From AC-32 sp963728765 (GTDB taxonomy: Bacteria; Actinomycetota; Thermoleophilia; Gaiellales; Gaiellaceae): a stretch of 64,000 nucleotides of DNA. Both the position numbers and the translations under genes were made by a program. The stretch is taken from assembly GCA_963728765.1 (NCBI GenBank), contig CAVSKX010000002.1, positions 1 to 64,000 on the forward strand, given 5' to 3'. Position 1 is the first letter of the stretch, and every line of letters starts with the position of its first letter. This document shows, piece after piece, positions 8,916 to 16,850 of this stretch. The notes under the pieces were generated by a model, which was not told where the DNA came from, searched no databases, and was given only the letters and a program-made list of their open reading frames with translations.

Positions 8916-9359
8916 GTGTCGAAAGTCGTAGTGGGAGCCTGCCTCGCCGCTCTGTTCTTGCCCGCGGCCCTACCGGCCGGAGCAAAGTCGCCGCCGAACG
9001 GCCTGAAGCATCAGGTCGCCGTGCTCAGCGCAAAGGTGAGACGCCTCCAGGCCGAGAACCGGAGCCTCACGCAAGCCAACGCCGCCGCGCTTCGGCGGGA
9101 GATCTGGAATGCAGAGCCCGACGGATCGTGTCGGCGAAGTTCGGCTGGTGGCGCGGGGTCGCGGGGTCGCGGGCAAGCTTCGCATCGACGGCCATCGGCT
9201 CGACGGGCAGGCCCCGCCCCTGACCGCACACGTTCCCGACGGCTACGGCGACTCCGGCTTCCAGTCGACCGGCATCACATTCCCGACGGAAGGCTGCTGG
9301 CGGGTACCGGCGTCGGCGACGCGAGCCTCACCTTCGTGACGCTCGTGCTCGCTGTCTGA
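8916..9359 (+). pseudogene. Secreted coiled-coil protein gene with two frame changes
   Basis: The GTG start at 8916 gives a clear signal peptide (VVVGACLAALFLPAALPAGA) followed by a short coiled coil (VAVLSAKVRRLQAENRSL). After about 9110 the sensible protein continues in a different frame, seen as GYGDSGFQSTGITFPTEGCWRV, and near 9303 it returns to the first frame for GVGDASLTFVTLVLAV. The middle and end read as one beta-rich domain only when the two frames are joined. Two compensating indels, or sequencing errors, explain this. The product would be a small exported protein of unknown role. Confidence 0.55.
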
Positions 9360-9361
9360 CG

Positions 9362-9574
9362 TCAGGCGGCGAGGCTGAACGAGTACGGATGGTGGAACGC
9401 CTCGAGCGCCTTCTCGTCGTGCACGGCGAAGGAGAAGTCCGGGAACTCGCCCGAGTGCCAGCAGACGTTGATCGTCACCTGCTGGCGGGCATCGGGGCCG
9501 TGGTAAACGAGCTCGACGCGGTGGTCGGTGTCTTCGCGTTCCATGAGCGTGATCGGGTACTCCACGGGGGTCAC
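9362..9574 (-). CDS. Small hypothetical protein
   Basis: 70 residues from GTG at 9574 with GAAAGAG close upstream. The sequence is soluble and beta-like, with YPITLMEREDTDHRVELVYHG and a single Cys in INVCWHSGEFP. I recognise no family. It faces the pseudogene at 8916-9359 and lies just downstream of the truncated aldehyde dehydrogenase in the same direction; the TTGACC element at 9626-9642 lies between them. Confidence 0.5.
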   Translation of the reverse strand: MTPVEYPITLMEREDTDHRVELVYHGPDARQQVTINVCWHSGEFPDFSFAVHDEKALEAFHHPYSFSLAA

Positions 9575-9625
9575 CTCTTTCGGCTGCTTTCCATACTCAG
9601 ACGAGCCACGGGCCGCGAACGGCCT

Positions 9626-9642
9626 GGCCCAACTGGGTCAAT
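9626..9642. promoter_or_regulatory. Second TTGACC-type inverted element
   Basis: On the minus strand the sequence reads TTGACCcagttgGGCCA, the same 6-6 layout as the palindrome at 8861-8878 with one arm slightly degenerate. It sits about 50 bases upstream of the small gene starting at 9574. Confidence 0.3.
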
Positions 9643-9654
9643 CGAGGTTCGCCG

Positions 9655-10452
9655 CTAGACGCCGATCGGATGCCAGACGGTCTTCAGCTCGAGGAAGCGG
9701 GAGATCTCCCAGGCGCTCTGACCGTCGGCGGCGCCGCGCACCACGCGCTTGACGTTGTCCGCCGCCAGGCGCTCGAGCTCGGCGACGTCGCCGTCCGCGC
9801 CCGTGACGTCGAGCGCGTTCACGTCCATGTGCGCGGCCACGACCGGAGCCAGCTCCTCGCAGAGGCCGGTGACGATGTTCACGACGCCGCCCGGCACGTC
9901 GGCCGTTGCGAGCGCCTCGGCCAGCTCGATCGCCGCGAGCGGATGCGACTCCGACGCGATCGCGACCACCGCATTGCCACCGACGAGCGCCGGCGCGATC
10001 CGCGAGACGAGCCCGGCGAGCGCCGGCTCCTCGGGCGCGAGCACCGCGACCACCCCCTGCGGCTCCGGGACGGTGAAGTTGAAGTACGGGCCGGCGACGG
10101 GGTTCGACGAGCCGAGCACCTGCGCGAGCTTGTCCGCGAAGCCCGCGTACCAGACGAAGCGGTCGATCGAGCGCTCGACCTCCTTCGGGCCGGAGCAGAG
10201 GTCGGCGAACTCGGCGCGGCGCGCTTCCATCATCTCGGCGACCCGGTAGAGCACCTGGCCGCGGTTGTAGGCAGTCATCCCGGCCCATTTCGGGAAGGCA
10301 CCGCGGGCGGCGCGGACCGCGTCGCGCAGGTCCTTGCGCGAGCCACGGGCGACGTTCTGACCCTCCGCCTCGTACGTGCGCCCGGACTCGGAGCGCGGGA
10401 ACTCGCCGCCGACGAACAGCTTGTAGGTCTTCTTGACCGGGAGCCGGGTCAT
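9655..10452 (-). CDS. Truncated aldehyde dehydrogenase family protein (N-terminal half only)
   Basis: 265 residues against about 480 for the family. The N-terminal NAD-binding part is recognisable (KLFVGGEFPRSESGRTY; RIAPALVGGNAVV; DVPGGVVNIVTG), but the catalytic Cys domain and the ELGG glutamate are missing, and the last 60 residues are unlike normal ALDHs. It is coupled to the upstream full-length ALDH by a 4-base overlap. The clean start, stop and coupling suggest a conserved partner or regulatory subunit rather than decay. Confidence 0.75.
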   Translation of the reverse strand: MTRLPVKKTYKLFVGGEFPRSESGRTYEAEGQNVARGSRKDLRDAVRAARGAFPKWAGMTAYNRGQVLYRVAEMMEARRAEFADLCSGPKEVERSIDRFVWYAGFADKLAQVLGSSNPVAGPYFNFTVPEPQGVVAVLAPEEPALAGLVSRIAPALVGGNAVVAIASESHPLAAIELAEALATADVPGGVVNIVTGLCEELAPVVAAHMDVNALDVTGADGDVAELERLAADNVKRVVRGAADGQSAWEISRFLELKTVWHPIGV

Positions 10453-11918
10453 TCGAAGTCGAGGTAGGGCTCGAGCCCGTGGAGGCCGCCCTCTCGGCCG
10501 AAGCCGCTCTCCTTGTAGCCGCCGAACGGCGACGACGGGTCGAAGCGGTTGTACGTGTTGGCCCAGATCACGCCGGCCCGCAGGCGTTGCGCCATCGAGA
10601 GGATCCTCGACCCCTTCTCCGTCCAGACGCCCGCCGAGAGGCCGTACGGCGTGTTGTTGGCTTTCTCGACCGCCTCATCGGGTGTGCGGAAGGTCAGCAC
10701 CGAGAGCACCGGCCCGAAGATCTCCTCCTGCGCGATCCGGTAGCTCTGCGCGACGTCGGTGAAGACCGTCGGCACGAACCAGTAGCCCTTCTCGGGCAGG
10801 CGGCAGGGCGGCTGGTAGATCGACGCCCCCTCCTCCTCGCCGCTCGCGACCAACTCCTGGATCTTCTCCAGCTGCTGACGCGAGTTGATCGCGCCGACGT
10901 CGCTGTTCTTGTCGAGCGGGTCGCCGACGCGCAGGGTCGTCAGCCTGCGCTTGAGCTTGTCGATCACGTCCTCGTAGACCGACTCCTGCACAAGTAGCCG
11001 CGAGCCGGCGCAACAGACGTGGCCCTGGTTGAAGTAGATCCCGTTGACGATCCCCTCGACAGCCTGGTCGAGCGCAGCGTCGTCGAAGATCACGTTCGCG
11101 GCCTTCCCACCGAGCTCGAGGGTCAGCTTCTTGCCGGTGCCGGCGAGCTCGCGCTGGATCGCCTTCCCCACCTCGGTCGACCCGGTGAAGGCGATCTTCT
11201 CGACCTCGCCCTTCACGATCGCCGCGCCGGTGCGCCCGTCGCCGGTGACGATGTTCACGACACCCGGCGGCAGCTCGGCCTGGCGGAGGACGTCGCAGAA
11301 CTGCAGCGCCGTCAGCGGCGTCGTCTCGGCCGGCTTCAGCACGACGGTGTTCCCGGCCGCGAGCGCGGGCGCGATCTTCCACGCGAGCATCAGCAGCGGG
11401 AAGTTCCACGGGATGACCTGCCCGGCGACCCCCAGCGGCCTCGGCTTGCGGTTCGGGAACGCGTACTCGAGCTTGTCGGCCCAACCCGCGTAGTAGAAGA
11501 AGTGCGCGGCCGCGAGCGGCAGATCGACGTCGCGCGACTCACGGATCGGCTTGCCGCCGTTCAGCGACTCGAGCACGGCGAACTCGCGTGAGCGCTCCTG
11601 CAGGATGCGCGCGATGCGGAAGAGGTACTTCGCGCGCTCGGAGCCCGGCAGCGCCGACCAGCCGTTCGCGAAGGCGTCGCGCGCTGCGTCGACCGCCAGC
11701 CGCACCTCGGCCTCGGTGGCCTGGCCGACCTCGGCGAGTGGCTCCTCGCTCGCAGGGTCGATCGTCGTGTAGGTCTCCTGCGGCTCGAGCCACTCGCCGC
11801 CGACGAAGTGGCCGTAGCGCTCGCGGAGCTCGACGATGTCGCGTGATTCGGGCGCGCTCGCGTAGGTCCAGTCGGTCGGAATCGGCGCGCGATCCTGCTT
11901 TCGCTCGAGTTCGGTCAC
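10449..11918 (-). CDS. NAD(P)-dependent aldehyde dehydrogenase
   Basis: Complete 489-residue ALDH. It shows the Rossmann motif FTGSTEVGKAIQ, the general base Glu in LELGGKAANVIF, the catalytic Cys in NQGHVCCAGSR and the C-terminal SPFGGYKESGFGREGG. It oxidises an aldehyde to the acid; the substrate is not clear. A deoC gene 1.1 kb away, whose enzyme releases acetaldehyde, makes acetaldehyde plausible. Start is GTG at 11918; an 80-base divergent intergenic space separates it from the metalloprotease gene. Confidence 0.92.
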   Translation of the reverse strand: MTELERKQDRAPIPTDWTYASAPESRDIVELRERYGHFVGGEWLEPQETYTTIDPASEEPLAEVGQATEAEVRLAVDAARDAFANGWSALPGSERAKYLFRIARILQERSREFAVLESLNGGKPIRESRDVDLPLAAAHFFYYAGWADKLEYAFPNRKPRPLGVAGQVIPWNFPLLMLAWKIAPALAAGNTVVLKPAETTPLTALQFCDVLRQAELPPGVVNIVTGDGRTGAAIVKGEVEKIAFTGSTEVGKAIQRELAGTGKKLTLELGGKAANVIFDDAALDQAVEGIVNGIYFNQGHVCCAGSRLLVQESVYEDVIDKLKRRLTTLRVGDPLDKNSDVGAINSRQQLEKIQELVASGEEEGASIYQPPCRLPEKGYWFVPTVFTDVAQSYRIAQEEIFGPVLSVLTFRTPDEAVEKANNTPYGLSAGVWTEKGSRILSMAQRLRAGVIWANTYNRFDPSSPFGGYKESGFGREGGLHGLEPYLDFE

Positions 11919-11998
11919 CGCCGGGCTAGCTTAGCCGCCTCTGGACGCGTGTCAGCCGCGCGGCTACGGTCTGCGAGATCACAACCTGGGGAGGGTCA

Positions 11999-13030
11999 AT
12001 GCGGAGCAGGTTTCTCATTGCGGCGACGGTGCTCGTCGCGGCGGTTGCAGTCGTTGCCGTGGCGGGTGCGGGCAAGACGGGCAACGGCAGCTCGACCGGC
12101 AGCGGGACGGTCTTCCTCTCGAACCCGGTGCAGAACCTGGGTGACGAGTCGCTCACTGACCAGAAGGACTCGGACGCGGCCGTTCCAGCAGCCGCATACC
12201 ACACCGTCACACTGACCAATCTCGACGGCAGCGGCTTCCTGCGCGGCGACTACGCGAACGTCTACAGCTCGACGGGCGACCTCGCGTTCTCGCCGACGAA
12301 CACGTTCGCCTACACGCGCCACGACGACCGCTTCGAGCAGGTGATGACCTACTACTGGATCACCGAGGCTCAGAAGTACATCCACAGCCTCGGCTTCGGC
12401 GTCACGCGGCGGCCGATCGACAACCGGCCGCAGGCCGCGCGGATCAACCAGCTCGGCTACGACAACTCGTTCGCGACCGACCACCCGAAGAACGAGCTGC
12501 GGTTCGGCAAGGGCGGTGTCGACGACGCGGAGGACGGTGAGGTGATTCTCCACGAGTACGGGCACGCGATTCACTTCTCGCAGAACTTCAGCTTCGCCTC
12601 CGAGGAGGCCGGGGCGATTAGCGAGGGCTTTGGCGACTACTGGGCGGTCACCGTCTCGGACGTCGTCGATTCGTCACTCGGAATCCCGCAGCTGGAGCCG
12701 CTCGGCTGCGTCGCCGACTGGGACTCGACCTCGTACACGAGCTCGGTGCCGCACTGCCTGCGACGCGTCGACACGAACGCGCACTACCCCGAGGGCCTGA
12801 ACGGGGAGGTCCATCACGACGGGCTGATCTGGTCGCGCGCGCTCTGGGACATCCGCCAGGCGCTCGGGCACGTCAAGGCCGACACGATCATCCTCCAGGG
12901 GTCGTTCGACTTCCCGGGGACGACCATGGCCGACCTCGCTACCCGAACGGTCGCGGCGGCTCAGCAGATCTACGGCACCGCCGCTGCCAACGCGGTGCAC
13001 CAGGCGTTCGTCGCCCGCGGAATCCTCTGA
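11999..13030 (+). CDS. Secreted zinc metalloprotease (HEYGH gluzincin, M36-like)
   Basis: 343 residues. An N-terminal signal peptide (FLIAATVLVAAVAVVAVAGA) precedes a mature protein with the zinc motif HEYGH at residues 185-189 and a downstream Glu in AISEGFGDYW (E209) as likely third ligand. This layout matches fungalysin-like peptidases, where the Glu helix follows about 20 residues after HExxH. No long propeptide is present, so the enzyme is short for M36. ATG at 11999 has GGGGAGGG five bases upstream. Two further Cys (C236 region, SVPHC) may form a disulfide. Confidence 0.82.
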   Translation: MRSRFLIAATVLVAAVAVVAVAGAGKTGNGSSTGSGTVFLSNPVQNLGDESLTDQKDSDAAVPAAAYHTVTLTNLDGSGFLRGDYANVYSSTGDLAFSPTNTFAYTRHDDRFEQVMTYYWITEAQKYIHSLGFGVTRRPIDNRPQAARINQLGYDNSFATDHPKNELRFGKGGVDDAEDGEVILHEYGHAIHFSQNFSFASEEAGAISEGFGDYWAVTVSDVVDSSLGIPQLEPLGCVADWDSTSYTSSVPHCLRRVDTNAHYPEGLNGEVHHDGLIWSRALWDIRQALGHVKADTIILQGSFDFPGTTMADLATRTVAAAQQIYGTAAANAVHQAFVARGIL

Positions 13031-13039
13031 GAGAAAGCT

Positions 13040-13075
13040 GAGCGAGGGGCCCGGCCGCGCGCCGGTCCCTCGCTC
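13040..13075. terminator. Bidirectional hairpin between convergent genes
   Basis: Arms GAGCGAGGG (13040-13048) and CCCTCGCTC (13067-13075) pair perfectly, with an extra CCGG/CCGG inside. They lie between the ends of the metalloprotease gene and deoC. No T-tract is present; a shared terminator is the likely role. Confidence 0.6.
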
Positions 13076-13081
13076 ACGAGC

Positions 13082-14020
13082 TCAGTCGATCGTGAAGTAG
13101 TCCGGGCTCTGGTAGCGCCCGGTCTTCTCCTTGCGCAGCTGCATGAGGATGTCGTTCAGCAGCGAGGAGGCGCCGAAGCGGTAGAGGTCGGGCGTCAGCC
13201 AATCGACGCCGAGCGTCTCGTGCACGAGCACGAGGTGCTGCACCGCCTGCTTCGCGTTCCGGATCCCGCCGGCCGGCTTGAACCCGACACGGCGGCCCGT
13301 CTCCTCGAAGACGTCGCGGATAGCCTCGAGCATCACGAGCGCGACCGGCAGGGTGGCCGCCGAGGAGAGCTTCCCGGTGGAGGTCTTGATGAAGTCGGCA
13401 CCCGCGGCGATCGCGATGAGCGACGCGCGGCGGACGTTGTCGTAGGTGCCGAGCTCGCCCGTCTCGAGGATCACCTTCAGGTGGGCCTCGCCGGACGCCT
13501 CCTTCACCTTGACGATCTCGTCGTAGACCTTCGCGTAGCGGCCTGACAGGAACGCGCCGCGGTCGATCACCATGTCGACCTCGTCGGCGCCGTGCTGCAC
13601 CACCCAGCGCACCTCGTCGAGCTTCGCCTCTAGCGGCGACTGGCCCGACGGGAAGGCGGTGGCGACCGACGCGACCTTGACGCCGCTGTCGCCGAGGCGC
13701 TCGACGGCGGTCGGGACGAGGTTCGGGTAGACGCAGAGCGCTGCGACGGACGGCACCGACAGGTCGGAGGGGTCGGGCCGGATCGCCTTCGAGGCGAGCG
13801 CCGCGACCTTGCCGGGCGTGTCGGCGCCCTCGAGCGTCGTCAGGTCGGTCATCCGCACCGCGAGGTCGAGCGCGAAGACCTTCGCCTCGCGCTTGATGCT
13901 GCGCTTCGCAAGCGTGCCGGCGCGCTCCTCGAGCGCGACCTGGTCGATCGAGCCGATCCGCGGCAGCCTGGGCTCGAGCGGAAGCTCGAAGCCGGTCGGG
14001 AGCGCTGGCGCCTGGGCCAT
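13082..14020 (-). CDS. deoC: Deoxyribose-phosphate aldolase
   Basis: Splits 2-deoxyribose 5-phosphate into glyceraldehyde 3-phosphate and acetaldehyde. The Schiff-base Lys is K212 in ADFIKTSTGK, the proton-relay Lys is K248 in GFKPAGGI, and the catalytic Asp lies in ADEVDMVID. At 312 residues it is the longer DERA form with about 50 extra N-terminal residues. It is the last gene of the minus-strand run that also contains cytidine deaminase, so nucleoside salvage/catabolism is a shared theme. ATG start at 14020. Confidence 0.94.
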   Translation of the reverse strand: MAQAPALPTGFELPLEPRLPRIGSIDQVALEERAGTLAKRSIKREAKVFALDLAVRMTDLTTLEGADTPGKVAALASKAIRPDPSDLSVPSVAALCVYPNLVPTAVERLGDSGVKVASVATAFPSGQSPLEAKLDEVRWVVQHGADEVDMVIDRGAFLSGRYAKVYDEIVKVKEASGEAHLKVILETGELGTYDNVRRASLIAIAAGADFIKTSTGKLSSAATLPVALVMLEAIRDVFEETGRRVGFKPAGGIRNAKQAVQHLVLVHETLGVDWLTPDLYRFGASSLLNDILMQLRKEKTGRYQSPDYFTID

Positions 14021-14029
14021 GAGTGAAGT

Positions 14030-14665
14030 TTAAGCCAGCAGTTGCGGCACGACGGCTGCGAGGCCCGAGTGGTCGACGAGGATCGAGCGGATGCCGGCCT
14101 CGCGGGCGCTGCTCACGTCGCGGGCGGTGTCGCCGATCTCGACGGTCGCGTCTGCGGGCCAAGCGCCGGCGCGGGTGCGCGCGAGCTCGATCAGCTCGGC
14201 GCGTGACTCGGCGTCGCAGCCGAAGGCACCCTGGCCGGGCTCGAAGAACTGCGCGAGGCCGAGCCGCTCCATGCGGGCTCTCGCCATCCGCTCAGGGTTG
14301 CCGGTCAGGAGGACCAGGCGGTGGCCCGCGGCGGCGAGCCGCTCGAGCGCCTGCTCGGCGCCCGGCGCGCCGCGCCAGCCGCTCGTGTCCGTGTGCGCGA
14401 GGAGCTCGACGTAGCGCTCCGCGAAGCGCGGGCACCACTCGGCCAGGCCGTCGTCCACACGCTCCGCCTCGACGCCGGCCGCTTCGAGCACGAGCCGCGC
14501 GCTGCGCAGGGACGTCTGCCCCTCGTGGTCGACATGCTCGATCGCGTCGTCGGGGAGCCGGACGCCGAATCGCTCCTCGAGGGTCTCGTGGAGCGCCTGG
14601 CCCGCGAGCGGGTCGTGCGTCAGGAAGAGCGTCCCGTCGACGTCGAACAGGACGAGCAGGCGCAC
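14030..14665 (-). CDS. HAD-superfamily phosphatase (phosphoglycolate-phosphatase-like)
   Basis: 211 residues with HAD motif I LFDVDGTLF, motif II LLTGNPERM, and motif III/IV GDTARDVSSAREAG. The cap domain after motif I is helical (class C1). The nearest named types are phosphoglycolate phosphatase and beta-phosphoglucomutase; substrate not determined. GTG at 14665 lies five bases after the era stop, in the same transcript; the stop is nine bases before deoC. Confidence 0.85.
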   Translation of the reverse strand: MRLLVLFDVDGTLFLTHDPLAGQALHETLEERFGVRLPDDAIEHVDHEGQTSLRSARLVLEAAGVEAERVDDGLAEWCPRFAERYVELLAHTDTSGWRGAPGAEQALERLAAAGHRLVLLTGNPERMARARMERLGLAQFFEPGQGAFGCDAESRAELIELARTRAGAWPADATVEIGDTARDVSSAREAGIRSILVDHSGLAAVVPQLLA

Positions 14666-14670
14666 GCCGC

Positions 14671-15531
14671 TCAGATGCCGAGGCGTTCGAGCATCGCCTC
14701 GTCGCGCCGCCAGCGGGGCCGCGTCTTCACGTTCAGCTCGAGGAAGACCTGGTGGCCGAGCAGCAGCTCGACCTCGGGGCGCGCGCGTGTGCCGATCTGC
14801 TTCACGACGGAGCCGCCGCGGCCGATCACGATCTGCTTCTGCGAGTCGGTCTCGACGAAGATCGTGGCGCGGACGACCTTCTCACCGAGCTCGTCGACCT
14901 CGACCGAGATCGCGTGCGGCACCTCTTCGCGCGTGAGCTGGAGCGCCTTCTCGCGGACGAGCTCGGCGATCTGGAGCTCCGGCGCGAGGTCGGTGCGCTG
15001 CTCGGTCGGGTAGTAGGCCGGGCCTTCCGGAAGCAGGGAGACGAGGTCGTCGCGAAGCTCGCCAACCCCGTCGCCGGTGAGCGCGCTGACGGGGTGGAGC
15101 GAGTGGAAATCGCCGAGGCGGGCGGCGTTCTGCATCTGCTCGGCGATGTGCCCCGGCTTCAGTCGGTCGACCTTGTTCAGCGCGATCACGACGGGCACGC
15201 GGAGACCGAAGACGCGCTCGGCGATGAAGCGGTCACCCGCGCCGATCCGCTCGCGTGCCGAGAGGGCGAGGAGCACCGCCTCGACGTCCTCGAGCGACTG
15301 GTCGACAGTGCGCTGCATCCGCTCGGTGAGCGCATCGCGCGGGCGCTGGAAACCCGGGAGGTCGGCGAGCACGAGCTGGAAGTCGTCGCCGTTGACGATC
15401 CCGGTGACGCGCCGCCGCGTCGTCTGCGGCTTGTCGGAGACGATCGCAACCTTCCCGCCCGCGAGCGCATTCACGAGAGTCGACTTGCCAACGTTCGGCC
15501 GCCCCGCGACGGCGACGAACCCGCTCCTCAA
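14671..15531 (-). CDS. era: GTPase Era
   Basis: Ribosome-assembly GTPase binding 16S rRNA 3' end. G1 GRPNVGKST, G2 region QTTRRRVTG, G3 DLPGF, G4 NKVD, then the KH domain with VIGRGGSVVKQIGTRAR near the C-terminus. TTG at 15531 (giving LRSGFVAVAGRP, 286 residues) is preferred because it begins just before the first strand and follows G-rich GGTGGGGGTGTGGGGG; GTG at 15606 (311 residues) would add a Gly/Pro/His-rich leader without homology. Confidence 0.93.
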   Translation of the reverse strand: MRSGFVAVAGRPNVGKSTLVNALAGGKVAIVSDKPQTTRRRVTGIVNGDDFQLVLADLPGFQRPRDALTERMQRTVDQSLEDVEAVLLALSARERIGAGDRFIAERVFGLRVPVVIALNKVDRLKPGHIAEQMQNAARLGDFHSLHPVSALTGDGVGELRDDLVSLLPEGPAYYPTEQRTDLAPELQIAELVREKALQLTREEVPHAISVEVDELGEKVVRATIFVETDSQKQIVIGRGGSVVKQIGTRARPEVELLLGHQVFLELNVKTRPRWRRDEAMLERLGI

Positions 15532-15541
15532 GCCCCCACAC

Positions 15542-15652
15542 CCCCACCCAGGGTGGGGATGAATGCCCGCCGCCCTCGGCGGTGACGATATCCGCCATCC
15601 GCGCACGCGTCTGTCACGCCTTCGTGACGATTCTGCGCCTTTTGCGGCGCAG
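15542..15652. promoter_or_regulatory. Cluster of three inverted repeats between cdd and era
   Basis: Within 110 bases lie CCCCACCCAGGGTGGGG (15542-15558), GTCACG-4-CGTGAC (15613-15628) and CTGCGCC-6-GGCGCAG (15633-15652). The last may act as a stem after cdd, the middle looks like an operator, and the first overlaps the probable era ribosome-binding region. Roles are inferred only from shape and place. Confidence 0.35.
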
Positions 15653-15676
15653 CGAGACTCCGGTTCCCCGCGCCGG

Positions 15677-16042
15677 TCAGTCCAGGTCCCACGTGTCGGG
15701 CAACAGCTCGGCCGGCGTGTAGCTCACGACGTCGCCGTCGCGGTTGCGGAAGGTGACCCGGTCGAGCCGGAACTCGTACAGCCACTGCCGGCAGCCGCCG
15801 CAGGGTGACGCCGTGATCCCGATCGCCTCCAGGTCGCCCGGCCGGCAGCCCGCGACGACCGCGTTCGCAATCGCCACCTTCTCGGCGCAGACTCCGAGCG
15901 GGTAGGCCGCGTTCTCGACGTTGACCCCTTCGAAGACGCGCCCGTCGCGGGCCCGCACCGCCGCGCCCACGAGGTAGTTCGAGTACGGCGCGTACGCGCG
16001 CTCCGCGGCGGCGACCGCGCGCTCGTACAGCTCCTCGCTCAT
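15677..16042 (-). CDS. cdd: Cytidine deaminase
   Basis: Zinc enzyme converting cytidine/deoxycytidine to uridine/deoxyuridine. 121 residues, the usual size for the homotetrameric form. PYSNYLVGAAV carries the substrate-binding region; the zinc Cys and catalytic Glu are in GVCAEKVAI, and the other two zinc Cys are in SPCGGCRQ. ATG at 16042 with an 82-base gap from the upstream UdpK-PAP2 gene. Confidence 0.93.
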   Translation of the reverse strand: MSEELYERAVAAAERAYAPYSNYLVGAAVRARDGRVFEGVNVENAAYPLGVCAEKVAIANAVVAGCRPGDLEAIGITASPCGGCRQWLYEFRLDRVTFRNRDGDVVSYTPAELLPDTWDLD

Positions 16043-16124
16043 GGGCCGACCTTTAGAGCGGTTCGTTGCACCGCGCGACGACCACCGACTCGAGATCTCC
16101 AGCCAAACCGGACGCGTGGCGTGT

Positions 16125-16850
16125 TCATGCGAGCACCTGAAAGACGACCAGAGTGACCAGCGCTCCGAGCACACCGCCATAGGCGACCTCGAGCGCCGAA
16201 TGGACTCCCGACTCGACCCTGGTCTGCGCAACGAGGAGCGCCATGATGAAGGTCAGTGACGAGATCACGAAGCGATGCGAGTCGCTGATGATGTACGTCG
16301 CCGCCATCCAGCCGGCGAATGCGACTGCCGCGTGCCCGGACGGCAGGCCTCCCCGCAGCGGCGTGCCGCGGCCGAAGTAAGCCTTCGTCGCGATCACGAC
16401 GATGACCGTGATCACCAGCGCGACCAGTGTGATCTGGGCCGGCGCGTCGCGGATCCGGTCGAGCAGACGCGAGCTTCGGTCGGACACCTCGCTCGAGAAG
16501 ACGAGGTACCCGATCGCGACGGCGTTCACCGTAGCGATCAGCACGGCGCCCGCGGCGATGTCCTTGGCGAGCTTCGCGAGCGGGTCGAACGACGTCGTCG
16601 CAACGTCGATCGCCTGTTCGATCGCCGAGTTGATCATCTCCGCGATGAACACGAACGCGATCGCGAGCAGGAGCGCGATCAGCTCCAGCTTCGACACGCC
16701 GATCGCGACCGCGGCGACGAGCACGATCACCGCCACGAGAAAGTGGATCCGCATGTTCCGCTGGGTGCGGAGGACGTGGATGATCCCTTCAAGGGCGAAG
16801 TTGAAGCTCTCGAGGAGGTTTTGCGCCCGCCGCCGGGTCACGCGCTCCAC
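16125..16850 (-). CDS. Undecaprenol/diacylglycerol kinase fused to a PAP2 phosphatase domain
   Basis: About 241 residues in two membrane domains. The first (res. 1-110) is DgkA/UdpK-like with NFALEGIIHVLRTQRNMRIH and the catalytic-helix motif AEMINSAIEQAID. The second is PAP2: PSGHAAVAFAGW and TRVESGVHSALEVAYGG give the SGH and RxxxGxH..(D/E)V motifs; the first KxxxxxxRP motif is weak (KAYFGRGTPLRGG). Kinase and phosphatase on one lipid carrier are opposite reactions. GTG at 16850 follows GGGAGG; GTG at 16841 would overlap the ybeY stop as GTGA. Confidence 0.82.
   Translation of the reverse strand: MERVTRRRAQNLLESFNFALEGIIHVLRTQRNMRIHFLVAVIVLVAAVAIGVSKLELIALLLAIAFVFIAEMINSAIEQAIDVATTSFDPLAKLAKDIAAGAVLIATVNAVAIGYLVFSSEVSDRSSRLLDRIRDAPAQITLVALVITVIVVIATKAYFGRGTPLRGGLPSGHAAVAFAGWMAATYIISDSHRFVISSLTFIMALLVAQTRVESGVHSALEVAYGGVLGALVTLVVFQVLA

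Noticed and set aside
8746..8931. Short plus-strand open frame before the 8916 gene
   Set aside because: No ribosome-binding site and no protein-like pattern; overlaps the palindrome and the next start.
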